From NCBI RefSeq assembly GCF_014633365.1, contig NC_068338.1, forward strand, positions 15,820,616 through 15,884,615: DNA of 64,000 bases, in the 5' to 3' direction. This document shows, one piece after another, positions 10,450 to 20,944 of the stretch. The notes under the pieces are model-generated. The model was not told the origin of the DNA. It did no database searches and saw nothing but the letters and a program-made list of their open reading frames with translations. The stretch comes from Diospyros lotus (Eukaryota > Streptophyta > Magnoliopsida > Ericales > Ebenaceae). Both the position numbers and the translations under genes were made by a program. How positions within the stretch are numbered: the first letter of the stretch is position 1; every line of letters begins with the position of its first letter.

Positions 10450-13400
10450 TCAAAGACTATGAAAATCTATAAGTTCAAAATCCATAAGTTCCCACCCTAT
10501 GACATCTAAGTGTCTTCGAAAGACCTTCTCTGCCAAAGGCTTGGTGAAAGGATCCGCTAGATTGTTTGATGTAGATATCTGGTCCACCACTATCGCATTC
10601 TTCTGGATGAACTCCCGAATGAGGTGGTACTTCCTCTCAATATGCTTGCCCTTTCTGTGGTTCCTTGGTTCTTTGCATTGTGACACTGCTCCGGTGTTGT
10701 CACAATAAAGTATAATAGGCTTTTCCACATGTGGTACAACTCCTAGTTCCATAAGGAACTTTCGGAGCCAAACTGCTTCCTTGGACGCCTCTGATGCTAC
10801 TACATACTCAGCTTCCATGGTGGAATCAGCAATACAAGATTGCTTGATACTTCGCCATGAAATAGCTCCTCCAGACAAGGTGAAAACATATCCACTAGTG
10901 GATTTTCTTTCATCCTTATCAGCCTGGAAATCTGAGTCTATGTAGCCTACTGGAACTAAGTCATCAGCTCTGTAGACTAGCATATAATCCTTAGTAGCCT
11001 TAAGGTACTTGAGTATATGCTTTACAGCCTGCCAATGTGCTTCCCCTTGATTTGACTGAAGTCTTCTTATCATGCCTACAGCAAAGCAGATATCTGGCCT
11101 GGTACACAGCATGGCATACATGAGACTTCCTACAGCTAAAGCATAAGGAATCCTACTCATGCGCGCCTTTTCTTCCTCTGTCTTGGGACAGTCCCTGGAA
11201 GATAAGCCCAATCCGTGTCTAAAAGGAATTAATGCCCCTTTACACTGATCCATACTGAACCTGACCAATATCTTGTCAATATAAGAAGATTGGGATAAAC
11301 CTAACATTCTCTGCTTCCTATCTCTAAGAAGCTTTATACCGAGAATGTAACTAGCTTCTCCCATATCTTTCATGCTAAATTGACTTGATAGCCAAATCTT
11401 TATTGATGACAACATCCCTACATCATTTCCTATGATGAGAATGTCATCAACATATAACACCAGAAAAGACACCTTTTGACCATTTATTTTATTATACACG
11501 CATGGTTCATCTACGTTTGGAATAAATCCATAAGATTTTATAGACTCATCAAAACGTTTGTTCCATGCCCTTGATGCCTGCTTAAGTCCATAAATGGACT
11601 TCTTAAGCTTGCAGACCATGTGATCTTGGCCTTTCACAACATAGCCTTCTGGTTGGGACATATAGATGTCTTCACTAAGATGGCCATTAAGAAAGGCCGT
11701 CTTAACATCCATTTGCCATATCTCATAGTCATAATGACATGCTATGGCAAGGAGTATGCGAATGGATTTAAGCATGGCTACCGGTGAAAAGGTTTCCTCA
11801 TAATCGATCCCTTCTTTCTGAGTAAATCCTTTTACAACCAACCTTGCTTTAAAGGTTTGCACCTTTCCATCCGCTCCCCTTTTCCTCTTGTATACCCACT
11901 TACACCCTATGGGTTTTACCCCTTCAGGTGTAGCTACAAGATCCCAAACCTGATTGAGATGCATAGACTCAATCTCGGCATCCATTGCAAGGCGCCACTT
12001 GTCTACATCGACATCAAGGACAGCCTCCTCGTATCTAGTAGGATCTTGTTCCTGATTGTCAGAGACTAGCTCGAAAGCTTCTCCTGTCCATCTATCAGGA
12101 ACTTTAGTTTCCCTCCCACTACGACAAGGCTCCGTGCGTATAGAAACACTCGGTTGTGTCTCTTTTGGTTCCTCAATTGGGACACTAGATGTACCTGAAG
12201 TTTGTTCAAAAGACAACTTCTCATCTAGTTCTACTCTGCTTGAACCCTTAGTGGACATACTCTGATCATCCTCCAAGTATCTAGCATGAGTACTAATTAG
12301 TACTTTTTGCTCCTTAGGATAATAGAAATATCCACCACGAGTGCCTTTTGGATATCCTATGAAGTAGCATAATTCTGACCTTGGTTCCAACTTACTTCCC
12401 TTAGTCAATACATAAGCTGGACAACCCCATATCTTGAGATGGTTTAGACTAGGCTTTCGTCCCGTCCACATCTCATAGGGTGTCCTAGGTACAGACTTGG
12501 AAGGTACCAAGTTCAGAATGTATGCCGCCGTTTGTAAGGCATATCCCCAAAAGGAAATAGGAAGAGATGCATGGCTCATCATGCTTCTTACCATCTCCAT
12601 TAGAGTCCTGTTCCTTCTCTCACTGACTCCATTCTGCTGGGGGGTCCCAGGTGCAGTCAATTGAGAAACTATACCGTGATGTACTAAGTAGTCCTTAAAC
12701 TCTCCAAGAAGGTACTCTCCACCACGGTCTGACCTCAAAATTTTGATCAATTTACCTGTTTGACGCTCCACTTCAGCCTTAAACTCTTTGAATTTATCAA
12801 AAGAATCAGACTTGTGCCTCATCAGATAAATATAACCAAAACGAGTGTGGTCATCCGTAAATGTGATGAAGTACTCGTAACCTCCTCTAGCAGGTGTAGT
12901 CATTGGACCACAAACATCACTATGAACTAACTCTAATATGTCTTTGGCTCTACCTGCCTTCTGAGTAAATGGCCTTTTGGTCATTTTGCCCATTAGGCAT
13001 GATTCACACTGAGGCCATTCTTCCAATCTCAATGAGCCCAAGGGCCCATCATGGATTAGCCTCTGAATCCGATTAGGATTAATGTGCCCTAATCTTAAGT
13101 GCCATAGATAAGAGTCATTAGATGATAATGTTCTCTTCTTATTAACTGGTTCAGTCTCAGAGTTGTTTATTTGACTTTTAATAGGATTAATATAATAAAG
13201 ATTCCCAAATACGTTGCCTGAACAAATAACCTGTCCATTTCTACTGATAGTGACACCAGAATGGAACGAAACAGAATAACCATAACAAATCAATTTAGAA
13301 ACTGAAATTAAATTCTGTCTCAAAGCAGGAACGTATAAAACATCTTTCAGAATTAAAATCCTATTAGAATCAAAAAACAAATGCAAAACTCCCACTGCTT

Positions 13401-13611
13401 CAGCCCATACTCGAGCTCCACTAGCTACCAGCATTCCATGCTCTCCTTCAAGTAGAGTCCTTGTCTTTCTGAACCCCTGCAAAGAGTTACAGACATGATC
13501 AGTGGCTCCTGAATCAACTATCCAAGAGGATGAAGATCCTACCAAACTGATGGATTCTAAGTAAAGAGCAATACCTGGTGCTTTCACCTTGAGGGCAGGA
13601 CAATCCTTTTT
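10450..13611 (-). CDS. Copia pol polyprotein (protease, integrase, RT, RNase H)
   Basis: An uninterrupted frame of over 1,045 residues on the minus strand. Domains in order: aspartic protease with [12 protein letters not shown] near residue 23; integrase zinc-binding HLRLGH...CESC near 160-200; integrase core with HSDVCGP, a second Asp in RSDRGGEY and the Glu in [11 protein letters not shown] (about 220-340); reverse transcriptase from CKWVYKRK near 570 with the catalytic motif VLYVDDILI near 715; RNase H with YCDNTGAV near 970 and the C-terminal [12 protein letters not shown]. All key acidic residues that I can identify are present. The frame stays open upstream to 13611, just after an in-frame TAG in the zinc knuckle, so the first Met at 13587 is probably not the native start; the protein would normally continue from gag. 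Family function: makes cDNA from the element RNA and integrates it. Confidence 0.9.
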   Translation of the reverse strand, partial: KKDCPALKVKAPGIALYLESISLVGSSSSWIVDSGATDHVCNSLQGFRKTRTLLEGEHGMLVASGARVWAEAVGVLHLFFDSNRILILKDVLYVPALRQNLISVSKLICYGYSVSFHSGVTISRNGQVICSGNVFGNLYYINPIKSQINNSETEPVNKKRTLSSNDSYLWHLRLGHINPNRIQRLIHDGPLGSLRLEEWPQCESCLMGKMTKRPFTQKAGRAKDILELVHSDVCGPMTTPARGGYEYFITFTDDHTRFGYIYLMRHKSDSFDKFKEFKAEVERQTGKLIKILRSDRGGEYLLGEFKDYLVHHGIVSQLTAPGTPQQNGVSERRNRTLMEMVRSMMSHASLPISFWGYALQTAAYILNLVPSKSVPRTPYEMWTGRKPSLNHLKIWGCPAYVLTKGSKLEPRSELCYFIGYPKGTRGGYFYYPKEQKVLISTHARYLEDDQSMSTKGSSRVELDEKLSFEQTSGTSSVPIEEPKETQPSVSIRTEPCRSGRETKVPDRWTGEAFELVSDNQEQDPTRYEEAVLDVDVDKWRLAMDAEIESMHLNQVWDLVATPEGVKPIGCKWVYKRKRGADGKVQTFKARLVVKGFTQKEGIDYEETFSPVAMLKSIRILLAIACHYDYEIWQMDVKTAFLNGHLSEDIYMSQPEGYVVKGQDHMVCKLKKSIYGLKQASRAWNKRFDESIKSYGFIPNVDEPCVYNKINGQKVSFLVLYVDDILIIGNDVGMLSSIKIWLSSQFSMKDMGEASYILGIKLLRDRKQRMLGLSQSSYIDKILVRFSMDQCKGALIPFRHGLGLSSRDCPKTEEEKARMSRIPYALAVGSLMYAMLCTRPDICFAVGMIRRLQSNQGEAHWQAVKHILKYLKATKDYMLVYRADDLVPVGYIDSDFQADKDERKSTSGYVFTLSGGAISWRSIKQSCIADSTMEAEYVVASEASKEAVWLRKFLMELGVVPHVEKPIILYCDNTGAVSQCKEPRNHRKGKHIERKYHLIREFIQKNAIVVDQISTSNNLADPFTKPLAEKVFRRHLDVIGWELMDFELIDFHSL

Positions 13612-14398
13612 CTAGTGTCCTTTCTGCCCACATTTGAAGCACTTGCCTTTGGGCTTGGCATCGGCCTGACTAGCTCCGGGCGGTTTGGGCTTGCCCCCCT
13701 GCTTTGTTCTGACCCTTCTTCTTCTTGAAGTTCTTGGCTTTAGGGCCAACTCTAGGAGAAGATGCAGAATGAATAGCTAGAGCCTTTGAGGTAGGCTTCA
13801 TGATCTTCTCTGCCGCCTGGAGCTCTTTCATAAGCTCCACTAGATTCATCTCTAATTTATTCATGTTATAGTTCAATTTGAACTGCGAGTATGAATCTGG
13901 CAAAGTCTCCAAGACCATGTCTACCTGACTCTCAGCATCTATCGTCGCTCCCAAGACCTCAGCTTCCTCGAAGTAAGCAATCATCTTGAGCATGTGCTCT
14001 CGAACTGATGCCCCCTCAGCCATCCTGGTAGTCATGATCGCCTTAAGAGCTTCCTGCCTTGCGGGCCGGCTCTTATCAGCGAACATGGTGCGCAACGACA
14101 GATCAATATCATAAGCAGTGGGCGTATGCTCATGCTTCGATTGAAGCACATCGGACATGGAAGCCAACATGTAGCATCGTGCCATCTCGTCAGCATTCTT
14201 CCATTCCGCCTCTGCCTGGCGCTCTTCGTCAGTGGAGTTTCTCCCAATCACAGGACAGGGGTCAGTCAGAACATACTTGTACCCCTCAGCTGTGAGTTCT
14301 ATGTTCAACTTCCTCTTCCAGTCAATATAATTACCCCCATCCAGCTTAGAATCCTTGAGGATCATAGCAAGGGGACTGAAAGAACCTCCACCAGACAT
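13612..14398 (-). pseudogene. Copia gag with frameshift and stop near its end
   Basis: The capsid-type gag is open for 242 residues from the Met at 14398 (MSGGGSFSPL) to a stop at 13670. It contains the usual LDGGNYIDWK and SYSQFKLNYNMNKL blocks and a basic tail. Beyond that stop, another frame encodes the zinc knuckle CFKCGQKGH and KKDC, leading straight into pol. Two lesions separate gag from pol: a run of six C (13694-13699 on the plus strand) where a run of five would keep the frame, and a TAG codon at 13612-13614 inside the knuckle. The rest is clean. Whether the frame change is a mutation or a sequencing error in a homopolymer cannot be told here. Confidence 0.85.
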
Positions 14399-16116
14399 TC
14401 CTGTACAATTTATGGAAAAATAAGACGTTTAGACAAGGCACATATAAAACAAATATTTTTGCACATAAGCTCATATTATGTCTTGAAAATAGATTTCCCT
14501 TAAACTATTATCAATAATATGTCATTTGGCTCTTAGAAGAACTAACAGAGCTCTGATAGGGAGGTTGATAATTCTCTAAGTTAAGTGTAAACCACCACAA
14601 ACTAAACTTCCTGAATAGGAAATGATCTAGAGAATAGTTCCGTCGATAGGGCGGCCACTATCTCACATTCCCTACGGATAATCTTGCATTATTACCTCCA
14701 AGGATAGGCCGGCCGATAACAACACATATCCTAGGTTTTAGTTATACCTTTACCATTAGATCTAGATCCTTATGGAATACCCATCCTATAGGGGGTCATG
14801 CTTAGAATGACACGAGGGCATCCACGATCTCTAATTAAAGGTGTGGAGGAAGCCATGGGGTCGTTGGAACCCCTCTCCCACTTAATCTTTTAAAATAAGG
14901 GTTTTGATTAAAAACGTTTTTCCTTTTGGATTCCATTAATACTTAGAAAAATATCTAAACTTGAAAACACTCTCTAATCCAAGGATAAAAAAAACTTTGA
15001 GAGAGTAAACCATAAGTTAATTTTTCTTTTGATTAATTAACCCAAATTTAAACCTTATTATGAAATATCTAAGTCTACATTTACTTTCTACACCAAGGGA
15101 TGAATCCTTTGAAAAAGTAAACTTGTAAACTAATTTCATCATTTGGTTTAATAAAACGTTTTCATGAATTAACTCCACATATGATCACAATTGAAAAAGC
15201 ACAATAAACAAGTTACATGCTTTTCTATTCATTATTCCTAAGTGACCATATAATTGATTAAACATCACATCAAATAAACATTAAATGTGGTCTTGTTTAA
15301 TCCTAAGGTGGTTCCATCCTTTTACTAATTATTTTCATGCAACATATCACAAAGATAATCTAATTGCAAATAATTTAACCTCCAAGAATGGTTTTCAAAT
15401 AAAAACCCTAGCTGCCAACTATGGGGTTGGGGCGGGCGAAGCCCGCCGTAGGTTCGGCGGTCCCGTAGGCTCGGTGGTCCAAAATTATTCTCCATGCAGG
15501 ACTGCCCGATCATCTCATCAAAACTGCATTATCCAAAAGAAAACCCTAGCCGAAGAGCTCCTCGCTTCAGCCGCCGCACTGTTCCATGGATCATCTAGAA
15601 AACTGATTTCTCGTGATGGTCGATTCAAGCCCATAGCCGAAGCTAGGTCTGGCCGATTCTTCCATCACGTTCAGCCTGTGCAAGCGATGGCTGAATGCTG
15701 GCTTTCTGAAACGGCAATCTGTTCCAAAACAGCGCTTCCCAATCCGGCCGAAACTGCAACTTTCTGTATCACGAATAGCACGAACCGAATAGAGAAAACA
15801 GGCCTCTCTTTCGTTTGCAACTTGTTTTGTTTGAATGATCAGCATTACAGAAAAATAAAACTGATGAAATCAACCATCAAAACTGGTTGTACATCCGCCT
15901 ATACCCCAACCGCGAGGTTTACATCGAATCTATTTGAATAAACACAACAGATTACAACTTCCTATACCTCCACTCATGAGGTTTACAAGGCTTCTAAAAC
16001 CATTCTTGGAGGGATCCATAAACGCAGAAAAACAGCATTTAAATAGTAAAAGGAACCACCCTTTTTTCTGATTTTAATCCTAGGCATGCTCCTAGATTCA
16101 AACCAACAAAACCGTG
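14399..16116 (-). other. Copia untranslated leader
   Basis: 1.7 kb between primer site and gag start, long for a Copia leader. It holds no gene on the element strand. A 218-residue plus-strand frame (15285-15941), antisense to the element, has no recognisable domain and is treated as chance. The long leader may carry RNA signals, but none is identifiable by eye. Confidence 0.6.
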
Positions 16117-16128
16117 GCTCTGATACCA
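16117..16128 (-). other. Copia primer-binding site
   Basis: TGGTATCAGAGC on the minus strand, the classical initiator tRNA-Met site, two bases from the LTR end. It fixes the orientation and the inner edge of the 5' LTR. Confidence 0.9.
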
Positions 16129-17060
16129 CTTGAAGTATCATTAACGAGGAAACATAGCATGCAACGGAAGCGGTTTAAAATCAAAACCGTTCCTCGTATT
16201 GATTAGAATCTAAGAGACTTACTTTTACGGCGGATTATCGGTCGGAATGGGGCGATAGGGGCAGGATGCGCGGTAGCTTCTTCTCGTGGTGGAGACGACG
16301 GCTGTCCTGCTATCCTTCGGCTCCTTCGCATCAGAACTTCGAGGCTCTCTTTCGATCTTCCGAAATATGACTCGAACTCGTGGCCTCCCTTCGGTGAAGA
16401 AAAGCAAAAACGACCTTGGATGAAAAACAAGCAAAGAGAGATATATATAGGGAGAACCCTAGGATTAAAACCCTAGTGGGCCAAACCCTAATGGGCCAAG
16501 ATCATTTAATTAATTTTCTAATTGGGTTAGCCCAATTAATTAATTAAAAGACCCTAATGAACTATTATTTTATTCTAGCCCAATTAATTATGGACCATTC
16601 TGAATAAAATAATTCTCTCTCAATGTAATTCACCCAACAAGCCAAATGTATTAAAAAATACATGAGTTACATCGAGCTATCCCGGGGACCAAAAGACAAA
16701 GGGAAATTCTATTCAGAACCCGAAAATTTACTCTTTAAAACCCACATCCCATCAAAATTTTCAATAATTTTAATGTACCTCTTTTACCCCCACAACCCAC
16801 AGCAAACTCTCTTCTCCGATCACCTCTCATCTCCAGCCATCACCTAAATATATAAATACACACTCACACACACTTTTATATATATATAAATATATATATA
16901 CACACAGCATAACCGCGGCCATGGCAGCCGCGACCATGCAACCCAGCACACACACACACATATATACTCACACACCTATACAAATATATATATACACACT
17001 CACACACACTTATATATATACAAGTTCCATGGCCGCAGCCATGACAGCTGCGGCCATGGA

Positions 17061-17188
17061 AACCCCCGCACCTCGCGGTGCGGGGGTTTCTGCAATCCCC
17101 GCACCGCGAGGTGCGGGAGTTTCAAAAACTCCCGCACCTCGCGGTGCAGGGGTTTCAGCAACTCCCGCACCGTGAGGTGCGGGGAATC
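17061..17188. repeat. Array of four GC-rich palindromes, left arm
   Basis: Four near-palindromes of about 22 bases (CCCGCACCTCGCGGTGCGGG type) at a 33-bp spacing with short TTTC-n-GCAA spacers. Because 33 is a multiple of three, a plus-strand frame (16921-17175) reads PAPRGAGVS in each copy; it has no other sign of being a gene. A further hairpin (AATCAAGCCTTCCC) follows at about 17185-17220. Confidence 0.8.
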
Positions 17189-17730
17189 AAGCCTTCCCCG
17201 ATTGCTGGGAAGGCTTGATTAAATTTGTTTTATTTTAATTAAATTTATTTATTATAATAAAATAAAATAAATAAATTCTAAATATCTGTATTTTAAGTAA
17301 TTATAAATTAACTAATTTTAAATTTTAAATCATTGTAATTAAGTGTTGAATTTTTAATACTTAAAAAAATTTAATAAGATAAATTTAAATATATATATCT
17401 TTACCTAATTCAATAAGATAAATTTAAAAATCCTATCATCATTTAAAATATATTCTTTTTAAATATATGTAATTATAAAAAAAATATATTTTAAATGATG
17501 ATAGAATTTTTAGATATGTGTATCTTCAAGTAATTTAATAAGATAAATTAATTAATTTTAAATTATTTTAAGTATTAAAAATTCAACACTATGATTTAAA
17601 ATTTAAAATTAGTTAAATTATAATTACTTAAAATGTAGAAATTTAAAAATTATTTATTTGTATTATTTTTTAATTTTATTTTATTATAATAAAAATTTTA
17701 ATTAAAATAAAAATAAAAAAATATAAAAAG

Positions 17731-17990
17731 TCTTCCCGACTACTGGCAGTCGGGAAAACCTGGCTTTCCCAACTGTTGGCAGTCGGGGAAACCTGGCTTT
17801 CCCAACTGCTAGCAGTCGGGGATTTCAACAATCCCCGCACCTTGCGGTGCGGGGGTTGCTGAAACTCCCGCACCGCGAGGTGCGGGAATTGCTGAAACTC
17901 CAGCACCACGAGGTGCGGGGATTGCTGAAATCCCCACACCTCATGGTGCGGGGTTGCTGAAAACCTCCGCACCGCGAGGTGCGGAGGTTT
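17731..17990. repeat. Matching palindrome arrays, right arm
   Basis: The right-arm counterpart of the array at 17061-17188. It has five GC-rich palindromes (about 17831-17990) preceded by three copies of a TTCCC-AACTG-n-CAGTCGGG module (about 17731-17822). Left and right arms differ in copy number (4 against 5, and 1 against 3), so the arms have changed independently. Confidence 0.75.
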
Positions 17991-19326
17991 TTATGGCCGC
18001 GACTACCATGGCCGCGGCCATGCTTTTGTGTGTGTAAGTATGTGTATATATATATGTGTGTGTGTGTGTGTGCTGAGTTGCTGTGTGTGTATATATATAT
18101 ATATGGGTGTGTGTGTGAGCTTGCTAGTTGCATGGCCACGGCTGTTATGGCTGCGGCCATGCTCTGTATATATATATATATATATGTGTGTTTGTGTGTG
18201 TATATGATGTAGGAGAGAAAGAGAGATGCGAGATGATGGTCGGTGATGAGAGGTGATCGGAGAAGAAGGTTGGCTGTGGGGGGGATAAAATAGGTATTTT
18301 AAAATTATTAGAAATTTTGATGAGACGTGGGTTATGAAGAGTAATTTTTCGGGTTTGCGATAGAATTTCCCAAAGACAAATTATTCACGGCTACTAAAAT
18401 GACCAAAATATCCCTGCTACCTAGTAGCTATATTTTGTCATTCTAAGTGTTCCAACTATCACCATATGGTAACACTGACCCCACGAATAATTTTGCATAT
18501 GCCATGTCTTTGACCTACTAGTGTAATGACGAAAATACCCCTCTGCGTAACACCCATCATTTAGAAAGGAATAATGTACCAACACCTCTCTAAATGATTT
18601 CTACCATCCTTAGATCACTAGTCCAATAATCCGTGACTACTCGAATGTACTTGCTTATCACTGGGAGCTACCCAGAAGCACACACTCATAAGTCACGTTC
18701 CCAGGGCCCTGGATTATTTGATTATTCTTGGACAATCACAAGGGGGTGAATCATAGAAACTATCTTGTATTAGTCTGTCTTAGCTAATTAGAAACCATAC
18801 TCCCAACTCAAAAGGATATTGATCTTTGATAGACCTCACCTACAATGAATCTAAGAATATAGCTCTAGGTTCACTAGACCACCAACTAATACTCAAGTAT
18901 TAGAGTACTCGTCCACGTAGTAGCAGTGATAGACTAGCTCCATGATAATTAGTACTTTGTCATCAGCTTCTATCACAGGTCCACTCTACGCATTCCAAAT
19001 GCGCTTGTACAATTAGAGTAAACGGACTGTTTACTGGCTAAGGCAAGCCATCCTCCATTAGGATCTATTGCACAATGATCTTATCATGATAGAATGCCCA
19101 GTTCTATCAAAAGATCAAGAGTAATATTTTTCTTGCTTATTAAGTACCCATGATTCATGCCTAACTGTGAAGAACGACCCATCACATGAATCATTTACTT
19201 AATAGCATGGACACTTTTCCAACAATTAAATGCAAATAATATATGTGCCATAAACTGAGTAAAAGAAACATCATTACCATAAATTAAACAAAACATGTCT
19301 TTAGGGCATACATTTCCAACATGACA

Positions 19327-20944
19327 TACACATCTCCTATGCAAAACATAATAAGGTTAGAGGAAGCAGATTTAAAGCACAAGGCCAGGCCCCGAGGATG
19401 GTACAACCAAGGGTAAGGATTGGAACGCAAAAGCAAGGTGATCGCGACCCTAGACAGACAAACCCACCAGAAGAAAGTGGCAGGCGAACGGGGAAAGCCC
19501 CGATGTATAAAGAAACAATAGAGAGTACCCATTCTAGGGCTCTCTACCTCCTTCCTCCTCAAAAAGAGGACGGGAAGCAGGGAGCGCTAGAAGCTACAGG
19601 CGTTAAGAAGCTCATAGAAGAAGTGTTAGAGCAGAAATGGGTAACAATGACGCCTAAAGAAATCTTTACCAAAGGTTTCCCTCTGTTAGAAGAGCTCCAA
19701 AAACAACCAATCCGAACTGGATTTAAGCTGTTGCAGCTCCCCGTTTACTTTGGGAAGGAAGACCCTAAGAGACACTTATAGCATTTTGTAGCCACAACTA
19801 TACTACATGGCTGGAATGAGGCAACCAAGTGCCGAGCCTTTCCTCTCTCCTTAGTGGGGCAAGCACAACGGTGTTCACAAATTTGCGGGTAGGGCACATA
19901 AAATCATTTGGGAAGTTGGAGAAGGAATTTTTTGAAGGCATTCTCGGCCTATGTGCCAAAGAAAAATAGTGCAATCTACTTAATGAACCTACAATAAAAA
20001 CTGGGTGAACAGTTGAAGCAATATATGGAACGGTTCAGGGTAGCCACTCAAGAAGTGCAAGACCTCCCAGTTGGGTTGGTAGCATCAATCTTACTCAATG
20101 GGACTACTTACGCACTGCTTAGAAGGTCCTTAGCTTTATTTAAGCCTAACTCTATGACTGATTTATTTACCCGAGCAAAATAGTACATAGTTCAAATGGA
20201 GATTCTAGAGGCTTAGGAGGTAAAAGGAAGACCGAGAGACTCAGAGTCCAACCAGCCGGTAAAAACACAGAGAAGGGAAGAGTCCACAAAGATGTAGTTT
20301 CGAAGTTTCACTAATCTTAGAGAGCTTAGGGCGGCGATCCTCTCATCCATTGCCCACATAGAGCTCCTCAATTTCCCTCCTCATTCCAAGGAGCCCCTAG
20401 GAAAAAATATGGAAGCCTTCTGCAAGTTTCATGAGTCCCCGGGCCACAATACAGAGTAATGCAAGGAGTTATGTAACCAGATCGAGTAGCTGATTCGAGA
20501 TGGAAAACTTGATCGATTCATATTGGACAAGTCAAAAAACTAGCAAGGCATGGGAGATGGGCAAAGGAGAGGTAACCAAAAAAGACCTACTCGTCTTGGA
20601 AATCACTCCCAAAATAGAAGGGATAATCAGCAACCCCGTGAAAGAAAAGGAGAAGGGAGCCCCTCAAGAGAACAAGCAGGGCCAAGCACCAGAATAGCGG
20701 ATAATGAGCCTATCATGGATAAAATCAATATGATTTCAGGAGGAGAGAACATGGTCGGAGATTCTAATGCGGCCTAGAAGACTTACGCCCTTCAGGCACT
20801 ACACGTGGACCTAGTGGCGAAGGTACTAGAGGATGAAGATCCCATTATTTTCATGCCTGGAGACCAAGGGGGTGTGCTCTTACCCCATGATGATCCGCTA
20901 GTGATCTCTATGGTTATTGCCAAACACCAGGTTAAGTGCATTTT
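19327..20944 (+). pseudogene. Gypsy gag and start of protease, broken
   Basis: Continuation of the Tat-like gag after the Copia element. Open pieces include 19398-19781 (127 residues, with KKLIEEVLEQKW and LPVYFGKEDPKRHL) and text to about 20690 with several stops; the zinc-knuckle area near 20430-20480 (FCKFHESPGH) is recognisable. From about 20700 the protease N-terminus follows, with HDDPLVISMVIAKHQVKC up to a solo-LTR insertion at 20945. The gag is cut by the Copia at its N-terminal side. Confidence 0.7.

Larger units (their letters stand above)
16701..18371. mobile_element. Foldback Mutator-like element, non-autonomous
   Basis: Inserted in the Copia 5' LTR with a perfect 9-bp target duplication AAAGACAAA (16692-16700 and 18372-18380). 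The ends are long imperfect inverted repeats beginning GGGAAATTCTAT; similarity continues through (CA)n/(TA)n blocks, GGCCATGG-rich modules, palindromic C/G arrays and an AT-rich core, so nearly the whole element is one inverted repeat with a centre near 17.47 kb. The 9-bp duplication and long TIRs are typical of Mutator-like elements. No transposase is present; the short frames are by-products of the repeats. It must be younger than the Copia insertion. Confidence 0.88.
8924..19321 (-). mobile_element. Complete Copia retrotransposon, recently inserted
   Basis: Minus-strand element with target duplication TGACA (8919-8923 and 19322-19326). The 5' LTR is at the right (16131-19321 including a later insertion) and the 3' LTR at the left (8924-10434). 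Without the 1,671-bp insertion and its 9-bp duplication both LTRs are exactly 1,511 bp and differ at roughly 18 positions by eye. The order on the minus strand is LTR, initiator-methionine primer site, 1.7-kb leader, gag, pol, polypurine tract, LTR. Gag and pol are almost intact. It interrupts the gag of the surrounding Gypsy element. Confidence 0.92.
16131..19321 (-). repeat. 5' LTR of the Copia element, split by a TIR element
   Basis: 3,191 bp, made of the same 1,511-bp LTR as at 8924-10434 plus a 1,671-bp insertion (16701-18371) and its 9-bp duplication. The two halves (16131-16700 and 18381-19321) match the 3' LTR closely. The insertion separates LTR halves and probably weakens or relocates the element promoter. 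Confidence 0.92.

Noticed and set aside
15285..15941. 218-residue plus-strand frame
   Set aside because: Lies antisense in the Copia leader, with no domain or compositional sign of coding. Treated as chance.
16921..17175. 84-residue frame with PAPRGAGVS repeats
   Set aside because: It runs through TIR microsatellites and palindromes of a non-autonomous element; the frame stays open only because the repeat period is a multiple of three. Not listed as a gene.
17061..17990. Regularly spaced palindromic repeats considered as a CRISPR array
   Set aside because: Spacers are not unique and are about 11 bases, the context is a plant TIR element, and arms mirror each other.
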